A stretch of DNA of 64,000 nucleotides from Erpobdella octoculata (taxonomy: Eukaryota > Annelida > Clitellata > Hirudinida > Erpobdellidae), in the NCBI GenBank assembly GCA_963978895.1, contig OZ022239.1, forward strand, positions 11,661,774 through 11,725,773, written 5' to 3'. Each line of letters opens with the position of its first letter. Positions within the stretch are counted from its first letter, which is position 1. Below the pieces are notes generated by a model. It saw only the letters and a program-made list of their open reading frames with translations, searched no databases and was not told where the DNA came from. Positions 22,308 through 35,041 of the stretch are shown here, in pieces. A program made the position numbers and the translations under genes.

Positions 22308-23427
22308 GGGGAACGGACATTTCCCTCCCCGGACATTCCCCCCCGGACATTTCCCCCCCCCCCCCCTCGGACATTTCACCCCCGGACGTTTCCCCCCCCC
22401 CCCCCTGGAGAGAGAATATACTTTTATAGTGGGGCAGTATAGTTGGACTTGCCAACGCTTTTTGAAGAAAATCCATTTGTTTATCACCTAAATAGTTCAT
22501 TGCATAATAGTATAGATAATATAAATCGAGGCAGTATAGTCGGATTTGCCGAGTCATTTTTCTGTTCTTATCTTCTACCATCTAACGCAGAGCCCATGGC
22601 GGAAGGTGCGGGAGCTGGGGCTGACAAAAGCCTATAAAGAGAACATCCAAGTTAAACATTTCTGCGGAATGTTGGATGCCCTGGCTTAACTGCCGGTCAA
22701 TGAAATAGAAAGTGGGATGCGGTACCTTATCAGAAAAATACCACAAGACGATGGCCTGGAAGCTCTGGAATTATTAGTAAATTACTTTGATGCCACTTAT
22801 GTTTCCGGAACGACAAGACGTGTCAAACGTCCAGGAACTGGCGATGGAATTCCAAAACTGAACTTACGTTGGAAGCCGCCATTGTTCCCGCCACCGCTTT
22901 GGAACGTTCATGAAGCAAATTTAACAGGGGGTGATCGAACCAACAATATATGCGAGTCCTGGAACTGTGGGTTTTTTAGCCTTGTTGGTCATCGTCACCC
23001 ATCGTTGTGGACGCTCACAGAAGCGCTTCAGAAGGACGAAGCAATGGCGTCAACCTCAATCCTAAGGGAGGCTTGAGGAGAACCACCAGCCAAGAGAGTA
23101 AAGCGATCGACGAAGGCGCTTCAATCGGCTCTTTTTTCGTTAACGGATGCACGCCGAAAAAACATAAAAACATTGGAAGATGTCCTAGAGTGTCTATGAC
23201 ACATTATTCGTTTTAACAATATACACAATTCACGCACGCACATATTTATGGCATGCAAGAAAACACTCTTGCAAAACCACAAATTTATACTACTACTACT
23301 ACATTACCACAGAGGGGGGGGGAAATGTCCTACCTTGGGGGGGGGGGGGGAAATTTCCGGGGGGGGAATGTCCTAGGGTCTGTCGGGGGGGGGGGGAAAC
23401 GTCCGGGTGGAGGGAAATGTCCTACAT
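22308..23427 (+). mobile_element. MULE-type DNA transposon with C-rich repetitive termini
   Basis: The insertion is flanked by TCGAACTACTC at 22297-22307 and 23428-23438. MULEs usually make 9-bp duplications, and the extra two bases may be chance. Both ends consist of degenerate inverted repeats of a CGGACATTTCCC unit separated by C (or G) runs. Inside, 22717-23076 encodes a MULE transposase C-terminal fragment. The element is about 1.1 kb and internally deleted. Confidence 0.8.
22717..23076 (+). pseudogene. MULE transposase C-terminal fragment
   Basis: A 119-codon frame includes YFDATYVSG, PLFPPPLWNVHEANL and DRTNNICESWNCGFFSLVG, then HPSLWTLTEALQKDE. The pattern W-N x n R-T-N-N x E-x-W-x x F followed by H-P-(T/S)-(I/L)-W is typical of FLYWCH/MULE-domain transposases of animals. 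The DDE catalytic core upstream is missing. Confidence 0.75.
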
Positions 23428-24001
23428 TCGAACTACTCACCTCTAGAGTAGATATCATTGAAACAAGACTGGAAAAGCTAACAAACCAGCTCCAAGGGGG
23501 GACAGGCCCACAGATGAACAACTCGACTCTACTGGAAACGGTTTCTCGAACGTTTTGGTTGCAGGAGCAAGAAAAAGAAGAAAGACAGAAAAGAGCCAGC
23601 AATGTAATTATTTAAGGATTAGAAGTTGATGCCGCAGTTCCGGACACCACTTTTGTTGCCGATTTTTTAAAAAAAATTTTTGACAGTGAAACCAAGGATC
23701 TTGAAAACCCGGCGATTGAGTAAAGACCCAAGCAGACCACATCCACTAATCTGCGTTACTCTTTCGAGCGCGGAGGCTGTGGAGGAATTGTTACAGTCTT
23801 CGATGCTTCTTCGGTCGTCTAAAGATGAAAGGACAAAACGCGTTTTCATTAATCGCGATCTCACGAAACAACAGGCTCATCAAAACTACCTCAGAAGATG
23901 CGAAAGACGTGAACGTTTGAAAAATACCGGCCAGAGCCAGATTTCGTCACCAACTGATGATCGGATGAGTCAGCCCTTTCGAAACTAAACCGGGATGCCG
24001 C

Positions 24002-26877
24002 ATAGCTTTGACCAATTTAAGAAGTCTCAGAAATAAAATTGAAGAAGTTACTTTGTTTTTAGAAGATTACAAGCCTGAACTATTTTGTGTTACCGAAACG
24101 TGGCTTACAAAAGAAGATCCTAACAGCTTATTTATTCCTAGAGGTTTTTCAGCATGTCGCTATGATAGAGAAACTAGAGGTGGCGGCTTAGCTTTCATAA
24201 TTAGAAATAATGTAACCTTTAAGTTTGTGGAAATTCCAGTTCATTCTCGGCATATTGAGGTTGTATGTGTAGACATACGTCTACATACTACACACTGCAG
24301 ATTTATAGCCTATTATCGTAGCGGGGGGTTTGGCACTGAGGCTCTCAAGTATGCTATTGACAGTATAGAGTGCTTAAAAAATATCTGTTCAACCAAACAC
24401 ACAATGTGTTTGATGGGCGATTTTAATCTGCCCGGCATAAATTGGCTACAACACTTTCATCCCAATGGAGAAATCTACACATCATTCATGAATTTTTTTA
24501 ACGATCTTGGGCTTCATCAATTTGTGCAGCAACCTACCCGTGGCAGTAATATTCTGAATTTGATTTTCTCAAATGACCCAGGGTAAGGGAGCGCCTAATC
24601 AAATTATTCTTTGATTTGATTTGATTTGATTTCTTGCAAGGATGGATATCTCATACCCAATTGCTACTAGCGACCACAATCTGATTACGTTCGAAATAAA
24701 TGACTCAATCCAAACTTTTGATAAGAAAAAACAACATAGTTTCTACTGTTTCAAGAGAGCAAATTTTGAGGAAATAAACGCTTTTCTACTCAATATTAAA
24801 TGGGATATTTTCTTTCAGTACTGCTTTGACATGGAGAACTGCTGGAATGTTTTCAATAATTATCTAAATATTGCTATACAAACATTTTGTTCCTGTCCAC
24901 TATGCGGCACACAACTTTCCGAAATTACTAGGCAGAACATCAAAGGTGCTTCGCCAACTGTATAAGGCTAAACTACATTTTTGGAAGAAATACCGATTTA
25001 CCCAAGAACAGACAGACAAAGACAGATACAAAAAATTCACAAAATTATGTGCGACAGCTGTAAAAAGGACCCAGTCTTACACAGAACAAAATTTGATCTC
25101 TACAAAAAATCTTGGAAATTTCTACAGATACGTAAACAAAAAACTATCTTCACACTCGTCCATAAATAGCATTGCAACCAGCAAAAATAATCTTACGACA
25201 AATCCATCAGAAATAGCCAACATTTTCAACGATTACTTTGCTAGTGTGTTTACAGTAGATGATGGTAAAGATCCTAATTTTAAAGACCGAACCTCTGAAC
25301 TACTGGAAAAGATCTCTTTTACTCCCGATGTTGTCCTTTCAGTCCTAAAAGGTCTCAAAAGTTCAAGCTCCTCTGGTCCTGATGGAATACCAAACATCAT
25401 CCTAAAACGTTGCGCCCACGGTTTAGTAGCCCCACTCTGTCATATTTTCGATATGTCTCTCAAGATGCGCAGGTTGCCAACAAATTGGAAGATTGCTTGC
25501 ATTTCTCCAATTCATAAAAAGGGCCCGACAAGCTGCCATTCTAACTATAGGCCAATCTCACTTACAAGTACCTGTTGTCGTGTCATCGGAAAGGTAATCA
25601 CCAAGAACATTTTGACTTACTTGTCCACGCACAACCTCATCTCCCATCACCAACATGGATTTCTAAGGCACAAATCTACCTGTACAAGCCTGCTTGAATG
25701 CGTGTATGATTGGTCATCGTCTCTAGAGAATTGTGAACGTACTGACATCATTTATTTTGATTTTCAGAAAGCATTTGATTCTGTTTCACACACAAAGCTG
25801 ATGACGAAACTGAAATGATATGGAATATCTGGCGATTTGTTGGCGTGGATTTTCGATTTTCTGAGTTCCCGCACACAGTTTGTTCGCGTTAATGGTCATC
25901 GCTCTGGCTCAAGAGAAGTTACTAGCGGTGTTCCACTAGCGTCCTGGGACCAATACTTTTTTTTATATACATTACAACAACCCAGCCTTGATATACATTA
26001 CAGACAACCCAGCCTTCGAACAAGTTTCAGTCAAGCTCTTTGCAGATGACATCAAAATTTACAAAACATTCCAATCTGGAAATTTGGCTATGCAGGATGC
26101 GGTTGACGAATTGGTGTCCTAGAGTGGGATATGGCAGTTAAATTTGGCCCTAACAAAGTGCTTCGTATGCTCCATCTATGGTCTAGCAAGTAAAGAGCTT
26201 GATGTACCCGACTACCATATTGACTCTCATCAACTAGAGGTTGTTGTCCACGCAAGGGACCTTGGCGTTGTAATCGAAAATGACCTCAAATTTAAAAAAC
26301 ACATTGACAGTATTGTACATGCGGCATCTGTTAGATTACGGCTGATCAATTTATGTTTCACTACTAAAGATCCAGATCTCTTGACGAGAGCATTTTCCGT
26401 GTATGTACGACTACTACTTGAATATTGTTCTTCAGTGTGGAATCCACACCACAGGCATTTTTGATCGACAGACTCGAGAGAGTCCAAAGACGATTCACAA
26501 GAACAATTCTTTCTGTTAGTCGTCTCCCTTATTTAACTCGCCTCAACATCCTCGGTCTCAAATCTTTGGAACATCGCAGACTCATTGCTAACCTATGTCT
26601 ATGCTACAAAATTCTAAATGGTCTTATTGACTCAACTTTGGTCACCAGTTTTGAATCGTCTGGTTACCAGGCCATAAGAGGCCTTGTTATAAACTGAGGT
26701 CTGGCCTGCACAAGATCGATACTACCAAGTTCTTCTTTTCCAACCGAATAATAAAATCCTGGAATGCCCTGCCTCACGATGTGGTCAACTCAACATCCTA
26801 CAGCCGTTTCAGATGTCTGATAAATGAAACCAACCTTTCAACATTTCTAACACCTAATGGTCAGATTTAAATACCCG
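24002..26877 (+). pseudogene. LINE-B ORF2: endonuclease, reverse transcriptase, C-terminal domain
   Basis: The endonuclease starts with MTNLRSLRNKIEEVT, CVTETWLTKE and LMGDFNLPGINW and continues after a 58-nt intron-like insert to ATSDHNLITFE. A one-base slip near 24890 precedes the RT: YRPISLTSTCCRV, FDFQKAFDSVSH, a TGA at 25816-25818, a degraded GVPLAS and KLFADDIKIYK (catalytic FADD kept). The C-terminal part shows YCSSVWNPHH and AWNALPHDVV-like sequence to 26877. It corresponds to LINE-A ORF2 throughout. Several lesions show that it is inactive. Confidence 0.85.
24583..24640 (+). other. 58-nt intron-like insert in LINE-B endonuclease
   Basis: The insert starts GTAAGG and ends with a T-rich run and TTGCAAG. 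Removing it restores an open frame (NDPG joined to MDIS) directly through to the SDHN motif. LINE-A has no insert at the homologous place. It looks exactly like a short spliceosomal intron, but splicing is not shown. Confidence 0.55.
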
Positions 26878-27176
26878 ATGACTTATATGCTTATTTTGCG
26901 TATTAGTTTGAATTACTATTCTTCTTATATTTTTGCCGATTTAAATACCCGATGACATATATGTTTATTTTGCGTATTTGTTTGAGTTACTATTTTTCTT
27001 ATATTTTTGCTTTGAATTCTGTTCGAACGTATGCTTTATGTTGTCCGAACGGTGTTAGTGGCCTACGGGTCCTTCTGTTGGAGAAATAAATAAATAATTA
27101 ATTATTGTTCACGAGTAACTGTTTAATCCGCAGGACCTCAACATGAAATTCGGTCCAGCTCTCAGATAACTTATAA

Positions 27177-28491
27177 CAGGGGTGCACAACCTTTTTGAGG
27201 CCGAGGGCCGAATTGTATGTTCTCAGATAGCTCGAGGGCCGGAAAAAATTCACGTTTTATAATAACAAACTAAATATACTAGTATATGAATTTACGTTAA
27301 ATATTAACAGCTAATATACAAAAACTGTAAATGAACTACATGTCTTACTACTGTAAGAAAGTATCAAAGTGAGTTACAAAGAAATGAAAACCAGTTTTTT
27401 TTATTTTTTTATTTTGCAATTAACAAAATCTAGCTGAGTCCAATCATGAATAGAAACCATTCTAATGTGATGGTTGCGACTGAATGTTTTTTATTATTTT
27501 TTTCAATGTTTGGCTCTAGTTCAGTTGTTGCAACCTTTAAAGTGGCAGTGAGATTGCCATCAGTCAAGCTCGATCTCAAACGGTTTTATTCAAATTCATG
27601 ATAGAAAAAGTCTGCTGACACAAATACGTACTCCGAAACATTGAAAACAACTTTAAAGCCATGTTCTTTATTCTGCCGTATTTGTTTGGACAAAGATATC
27701 TGAAGAAGTTCAAAATGTCATTGTCTTTAAAAAGCCGCTTTCAAATCACTGAAGGTCGATGATCTCTAACTGATATTCACCAGGAAATTCGTCCACTGTA
27801 CAGCCTTAGGGATCACACATAAAATTAAACAATTCTTTACTTTTCCTGAAGTCTTGAAAACGATTTTCAAATTCCTTCTTTAATGTTGCAATTGACTCAT
27901 GATGTGCTAAAAATTTACATTGGTATTCCTGCTTACAAAGTTGGCACATCTCAAAGTGGACAAGATTCCCTGACTGCAGCTGAGACTGGAAAAGCTGGAG
28001 TTTCAATTGAAAAACTTGCAAGTCTTTAAACATATCAAAAATGAATTGACTTTTACCTTGCAGACGTTTATTGACAGTATCTAAATTATGACTTGTGATG
28101 TCTGTAAGAAAGGCCAAGTCAGAAAGCCATGTCTTATCAGCAAATACAGCAGTTTCTCTACCTTTCTCATTTAGAAATGTCTCAATTTCTGAACGTAATT
28201 CAACAAAGCAAAATCAACACGAAAACCGGGAGATCAATGGAAACCGAACAATGAATAGCAATTATAATAATGGCGGCCGACAGAGTTCGATTCTATTTAT
28301 AGCCACCCCTCCAGTTTGTTGGGATGTGCTGCACTAAAAGTCGATAGATGCACTAACGAGTATTATAAAAATAAGTATGTTTCAAATTTTTTGAAAACGA
28401 ATTTGGCTCACGGGCCAGATTTATGTGTTTAACAAAATTATCCCGCGGGCCGGACAAAAATCGTTGGCGGGCCGGAGGTTGTGCAGCCCTG
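27177..28491. mobile_element. hAT transposon hAT-2 with GTF2IRD2-like transposase remnant
   Basis: Ends CAGGGGTGCACAACC and, inverted, CAGGGCTGCACAACC are excellent terminal inverted repeats. A perfect 8-bp duplication ACTTATAA stands at 27169-27176 and 28492-28499, and removing the element restores the PLE-C frame. Subterminal GAGGCCGAGGGCCG and GGCGGGCCGGAGG are characteristic of this hAT group. A transposase fragment lies on the minus strand at 27806-28117. Confidence 0.93.
27806..28117 (-). pseudogene. hAT-2 transposase fragment
   Basis: A 103-codon frame contains AFLTDITSHNLDTVNKRLQG, KSQFIFDMFKDLQVFQLKL and FENRFQDFRKSKELFNF. This arrangement (LADIT.HLN.LN..LQGK followed by MF..V..F..KL) is typical of hAT transposases related to GTF2IRD2/EPM2AIP1. 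Upstream catalytic and downstream dimerisation parts are missing or degraded. Confidence 0.75.
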
Positions 28492-29514
28492 ACTTATAAG
28501 CTCTACAGAGATAGTTATTAATTACACTTAATTTATACCGGTCCGAGTAATCACTATAATAATTAAGGCAAGAGTTGGTATTAGTCGGTTTAGTATAAAC
28601 TTTACATGACAACTTTGATTCGGTAAGGGTAATTAACGTGTCAAGAAAATAAAGTTGGCAGTTATCATGTGCTAACTCGTACGTGAAATTAAGCTTAGAA
28701 TTGGCAATACGTTTATCTTTCAAAGCCATCAATTCGTCTTCATTATTTATCACAACGAAAATATCATCAACATATCGACAAAACAGCACAGGCTTAGGAT
28801 ATTTCTGCTTTTGAAATACGTTAGCTTCAAGATCACCCATATACAAATTTGCAAATGCTGGCCCCAACGGCGTACCCATTGCCACGCCATCTTTTTGTAA
28901 ATATAAAGTACCACCAGGAGCGCGAAATGGGGTCTCCCTGGTGCATATATATTCAATAATTTTCTTAAAACATCACAAGAAATATCAGGCGGTGACAAAT
29001 CCGGATGAGAGTATACATACCTACAAATTACATCGATTGTATCGTTAACCGGAACGTTCGTAAAAAGACTCTCAACATCCAAAGAAGCCACTAGAGCTGT
29101 ACTTGAGAAAGTTTGACTATGTATCAAATCGACGAATTCACATGAACATCTCAAACTGTACGTAGATGGACACTATGGAGATATAAGTTTATTGATAATT
29201 TTAGCAATATTGCAAGTAACAGTAGGGCATTGCGAAATAATTGGCCTTAATGGGATATCCTGTTTGTGTATCTTTACATTGCCGTAAATGTAACCAGGTT
29301 TAAAATCACCAATTATTTTATCACTTTTGCTTCTTTCTTCTACCAAGAGAAAGAAGCAAAAGATTTTATGCAGGGGGCGCAGATTTTGTGTTTTGTGACC
29401 TGGCGCAGAGGACCCTGAGTGGGCCCCTAAAACATCTTGCCCCCTTAAGGTTTTGCTGAAATGACGTCCCTGGTTGTCGTCACTTGCCAAATAAAACTTT
29501 ACATTAAGGAATAA

Positions 29515-30145
<631 letters not shown>

Positions 30146-31712
30146 TGACCGCTGACTTATTAATTAAATAAATATTAACAAAAATATAGAATTTTTTTGT
30201 TATTTTATTTATTAATAATAATTACAATTAAAATTCAACCAAACACGTTATTTACTGAATCTTGGTTATTTATTAAGCCAAATAGTTTCGGATGTTGGGT
30301 GACGATTTTTTTTTCATTATATGAAACATTTAATGTTAACAAAAAATTTAGAAATTTTTTTTATATTTAATTGTAATTTTAATTGTAATTTTATATAAAT
30401 ACATATTTACAACTGAAATTCAACCGATTACGTTATTTACTGAATCGTGGTTATTTATTTTTAATAGTTGCGGTAATTGGTAATTGCGTAATAGAATTCA
30501 TATTTAGTTTACGTAACAACTAACAACTAATTGTTCGGGGCTTGATATTTTTCGGTACGGCTTGTGAGCAGCGTTCTAAAATGCAAACTTTCTTCATATA
30601 ATTCTTGCCCATCCACATCACATCTGTAGGTTTTTCCAAATTTTTCACAACGATCTTTTAAGTAGCTTGTTTCGGCTTTAAAACACAACCCTTCCATATC
30701 AAGAAAAAGCCAAATTTTTCATCAATTTCTTGTAAACGAACGTTTCTACTTTTTAATTCATTGAATAGACGGTTGACAGTTCCTTCCATAACTTTTTTTC
30801 ATTTTATTCTTTAGCTGATAAACCAGCATTTCTCGATGTTTCGCCATCCATTCTTTTCTTTCTTCTTTGACGTCTTTCAAATTCAATTTCCTATTCATTG
30901 CCAATTCGAATTTATTCTTTCAGTGAATCACTAACTAACACTTCTTTTTCATCATGAAAGAATTTTGGAAAACTTTTAAATTTAAAGCTGCTTCATGAAA
31001 GTTTATTTTAGTGTCCTGCAGCCTCCTTTTGAACGTGGTCAATACGAATTAAATACAAATTTATACAAAACCCTGCAACGCTAGAAAGTCATATGTTAAT
31101 ATTCGATTATAGAGTTGCTTTGCGTCGCTTTTAGTTTCACTAGTCGCGTTTTCATTGTCCGTTATGTTCTGGAAAATGTCCACTATTTGCTCGAGCTATT
31201 TGTTAACAGGTTTTACTGATTCCGTTTTTGCACTCCACCTGGTATCGGAGTTAGACCCCTCAGCCGCCTTAGTAACCGTTTCACGGCCGGCTTGGCACGT
31301 TTTGCGGCCTAATTTACGGCGAGCCGAGAATTTTGCGGCCGGCGGCGGCTAACTGTTTTTGTGGCCGGCGGCGGCTTAATTCTCGGCTTATATGTAAATT
31401 TACCACTTGGCAATCAGAAGTTTCAAAACGCAAAATTGTGAAAATTTTAGATGCCCTAAACAAAACTTTAAATCACTATTTTTCCTAAAGTGTTTCAATA
31501 TCACCCATCATTAGTAGTGATTTCAACTCAATAAAATTATAAGTCACACCCCTGTCCACTATTTTTTTCAAAAGTTTGTCCAACTAATGCCAACTGGCAA
31601 ATATCATAATTCTAAATCATATATACTCATGTCCTTGAATAAAATATCAGTTTTTCAAAAAACTAAAGCGCTGAACAAAATTTCAAAGTCAAATCTTTTT
31701 TAGTTTTTTATA

Positions 31713-31854
<142 letters not shown>

Positions 31855-32024
31855 TTGTAGTCAATTTAGACTGACATTATATATTGCAAGCTATCATGTA
31901 GAAAAAATTTATTTTATTCAGTTTAGAAGGGCAAAAGCTTGATCGCTTCCCATTGCAGATTAACCCTGCCACAGAATTGGGACATTTTATTTTTGTTCAT
32001 AGGTTAAATTTTGACTGTGATTAC

Positions 32025-32129
32025 TTTTGAAACCATAATCGGCCATTTTACAAAATGGCCGATTATGGTTTCAAAACGCGTATTTTGCGTTATCGGCCAT
32101 TTTACAAAATGGCCGATAACGCAAAATAC
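32025..32129. repeat. Two adjacent palindromes sharing a 24-bp core
   Basis: Palindrome 1 (32025-32076, 52 bp) has arms TTTTGAAACCATAATCGGCC plus ATTTT around a central AC. Palindrome 2 (32080-32129, 50 bp) has arms GTATTTTGCGTTATCGGCC plus ATTTT around the same AC. The inner core is identical; the outer arms differ but each pairs perfectly with itself. Confidence 0.93.
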
Positions 32130-33324
32130 ATCATCAAAATCAAATCATACAAGTGGATTCATGTACTACTGTACTAGCTTTAAAAGGTTTTCATTACCAG
32201 CATCATCCCACCCACGGGGAGAAGAGTCTTTAACTTTCTGTGATTTTTCGAGTTATTTTTTATATTTTTCAAAGGTTTTAATATAAAAAAATATTTCTTT
32301 TGAAATTTTTTTCAAGTAAAAGTGACTTAAGACTATTTAGCTATTAATTCAAGTTCATAATTAACATTTGAACTGAGTTATGTCTAGTATTTTACCTACT
32401 ATAAGAACTTGTAAACGCCACACCCACCACCAAATTTGAGGCAAACAATTGGATTCATGTACTATTGAATCTCCTCTAAAAAAAAGTCCACATAACCACC
32501 CTCCCCCACCGGGGTAGAGCTGGGTCTATAGCCAGCCTAAGGTTTACAAGATACAAAGAAGCAAGCTGCTACAGTATGGGATAGGTCATAACAATATCTG
32601 TCCAATAGGAGAGTGGATTTGCTAAATACTTTGCTATTAAATCTTCACCAATAATAGTGCTTGCTAGATATCCATCGAGCTCAAGTTGTAATTTTTCTGC
32701 ATCTGATCTTTTTGCTAAAGTTGCATTGTCATTGACAGCCAGAACTTGTAATGCGCGAAAACCATATGGCTGTAAAGTTTATGATTTTGATTGTGGCTAT
32801 GAAGAAATAATTAATTTAAAAAAATTTTAATTAAAAATTTTTAAAATCACGGCTAGCCCCGATTTTTGCGGCTGGCGAGGCTATTGAACACTGCGGAAAT
32901 AGCGCTATATAAATAATTGATTGATTGATTGATTGATTAATTTTTTTGTGGCCGGCTTGCAGCTTAGCCCCGATTTTCGCGGCGGCTTCGCACGTTCGCG
33001 GCTCGGCTCGGCCGGCTAAACCGGCGGCTGAGGGGTCTAATCGGAGTCAGGCTTTAAAGCCACAGGTACAACAGCTTTGAGCATTTCTCAACGCTGGATT
33101 GAGCGAGAGAAGAAAACATAAAGGGCATCGATGGTTCCGAAAAAAGTTACCATCATTACTTCTTCTTTATTGATAAACATATTTATATCTATAAAAATAT
33201 TTTTTTAATTTTCATTTGCGTATTTAAACGTTAGGCCCTTTTTTGCGCCCCTCTTCAGGTGGCGCCCATGGCACGTGCCATGCCTGCCATACCTTAGTTA
33301 CGCCTCTTCCGGGCACCTTCGCTA

Positions 33325-34025
<701 letters not shown>

Positions 34026-34173
34026 TTATATATATATATTGCGAATAAACTGTGGAATCAATAGCTTTTCGTTTAGGTGGCATAATTAATTCGATAGAAA
34101 GATTTGAAATTTGAAATTGTATTTTTTTCAGCCAATTTTCAATATATGACGATGTTTTAAAGGAAATAGTTTT

Positions 34174-34611
<438 letters not shown>

Positions 34612-34699
34612 GTATATTTGCGTTATTTCGTGGTGGATTGTACGCCATCCAAGTTTCTGATATATGTGGCTCGTAAAAACATATCAACGCTATGTTTCC

Positions 34700-34824
<125 letters not shown>

Positions 34825-34827
34825 TAA

Positions 34828-35016
34828 TGTAAAATCGCTGTTTTTACAATAGGTTTTCCCATTGATAGACGTTAAAGGACTTCGAATAACTATTATGGAC
34901 ATTATTATTAAACCAGAAGGTATAACTAGCCGTAACAAAGCTTCATTTATTATTTTCCAATAAAACATCAAAACCATTCTATTAAGCCCGGTATACGATT
35001 TGGTGATATCGTAACA
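34828..35016 (+). repeat. 5' LTR of the SAP element
   Basis: A 189-bp repeat with TGT...ACA ends and AATAAA at 34959-34964. If the LTR is taken to begin at TAATGT (34825), the flanks read ATATAT on both sides. Confidence 0.93.
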
Positions 35017-35017
35017 T

Positions 35018-35035
35018 TGGTGTCAGAATTGGGAT
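35018..35035 (+). promoter_or_regulatory. Primer-binding site for tRNA-Leu
   Basis: TGGTGTCAGAATTGGGAT, one base after the LTR. It is complementary to the usual 3' end of animal tRNA-Leu (including CCA), with about one mismatch. It would prime minus-strand DNA synthesis. Confidence 0.8.
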
Positions 35036-35041
35036 ACAAGA

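Larger units (their letters stand above)
22125..23988 (+). pseudogene. LINE-B ORF1, interrupted by MULE
   Basis: The start codon at 22125 opens MAKSIYLENLESIL and a heptad-like helical region up to 22307. After the MULE the frame resumes at 23428 with a second helical segment (VDIIETRLEKLTNQL), a stop near 23613, and a basic tail with RVFINRDLTKQQAHQNYLR to 23988. The coiled-coil plus basic layout fits a LINE ORF1 nucleic-acid chaperone. No known enzymatic domain is present. Confidence 0.7.
22010..27098 (+). mobile_element. CR1-like LINE, LINE-B, inserted in PLE-C and split by a MULE
   Basis: The plus-strand element starts within about 20 bp of 22010 and ends with GTTAGTGGCCTACGGGTC, CTTCTGTTGGAG and an AAATAAATAA tail, like LINE-A. 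ORF1 starts at 22125 and is split by a MULE (22308-23427). ORF2 runs from about 24000 to 26877. A 70-bp tandem duplication lies in the 3' untranslated region (26869-27009). Frameshifts and stops in ORF2 make it inactive. No clear long target duplication is visible, only AATTA. Confidence 0.85.
27105..29350 (-). mobile_element. PLE-C reverse transcriptase part, split by hAT-2
   Basis: Minus-strand RT motifs: GYIYGNVKIHK and RPIISQCPTV (29230-29300), ASLDVESLFTNVPVND (near 29090), GTPLGPAFANLYMGD, CRYVDDIFVV (28760-28790) and TKPTNTNSCLNYY. Frames slip around 28920 and 29170. The frame resumes beyond the hAT at 27105-27176 (ESWTEFHVEVLRIKQLLVNNN). There LINE-B interrupts it, and the endonuclease part is at 21500-22010. 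The 5' side is truncated near 29350. Confidence 0.85.

Noticed and set aside
29375..29480. Possible small hAT MITE with CAGGGGGCGCAG and CAGGGACGTCAT ends
   Set aside because: The ends are similar, but I found no 8-bp duplication, so the boundaries are not supported.
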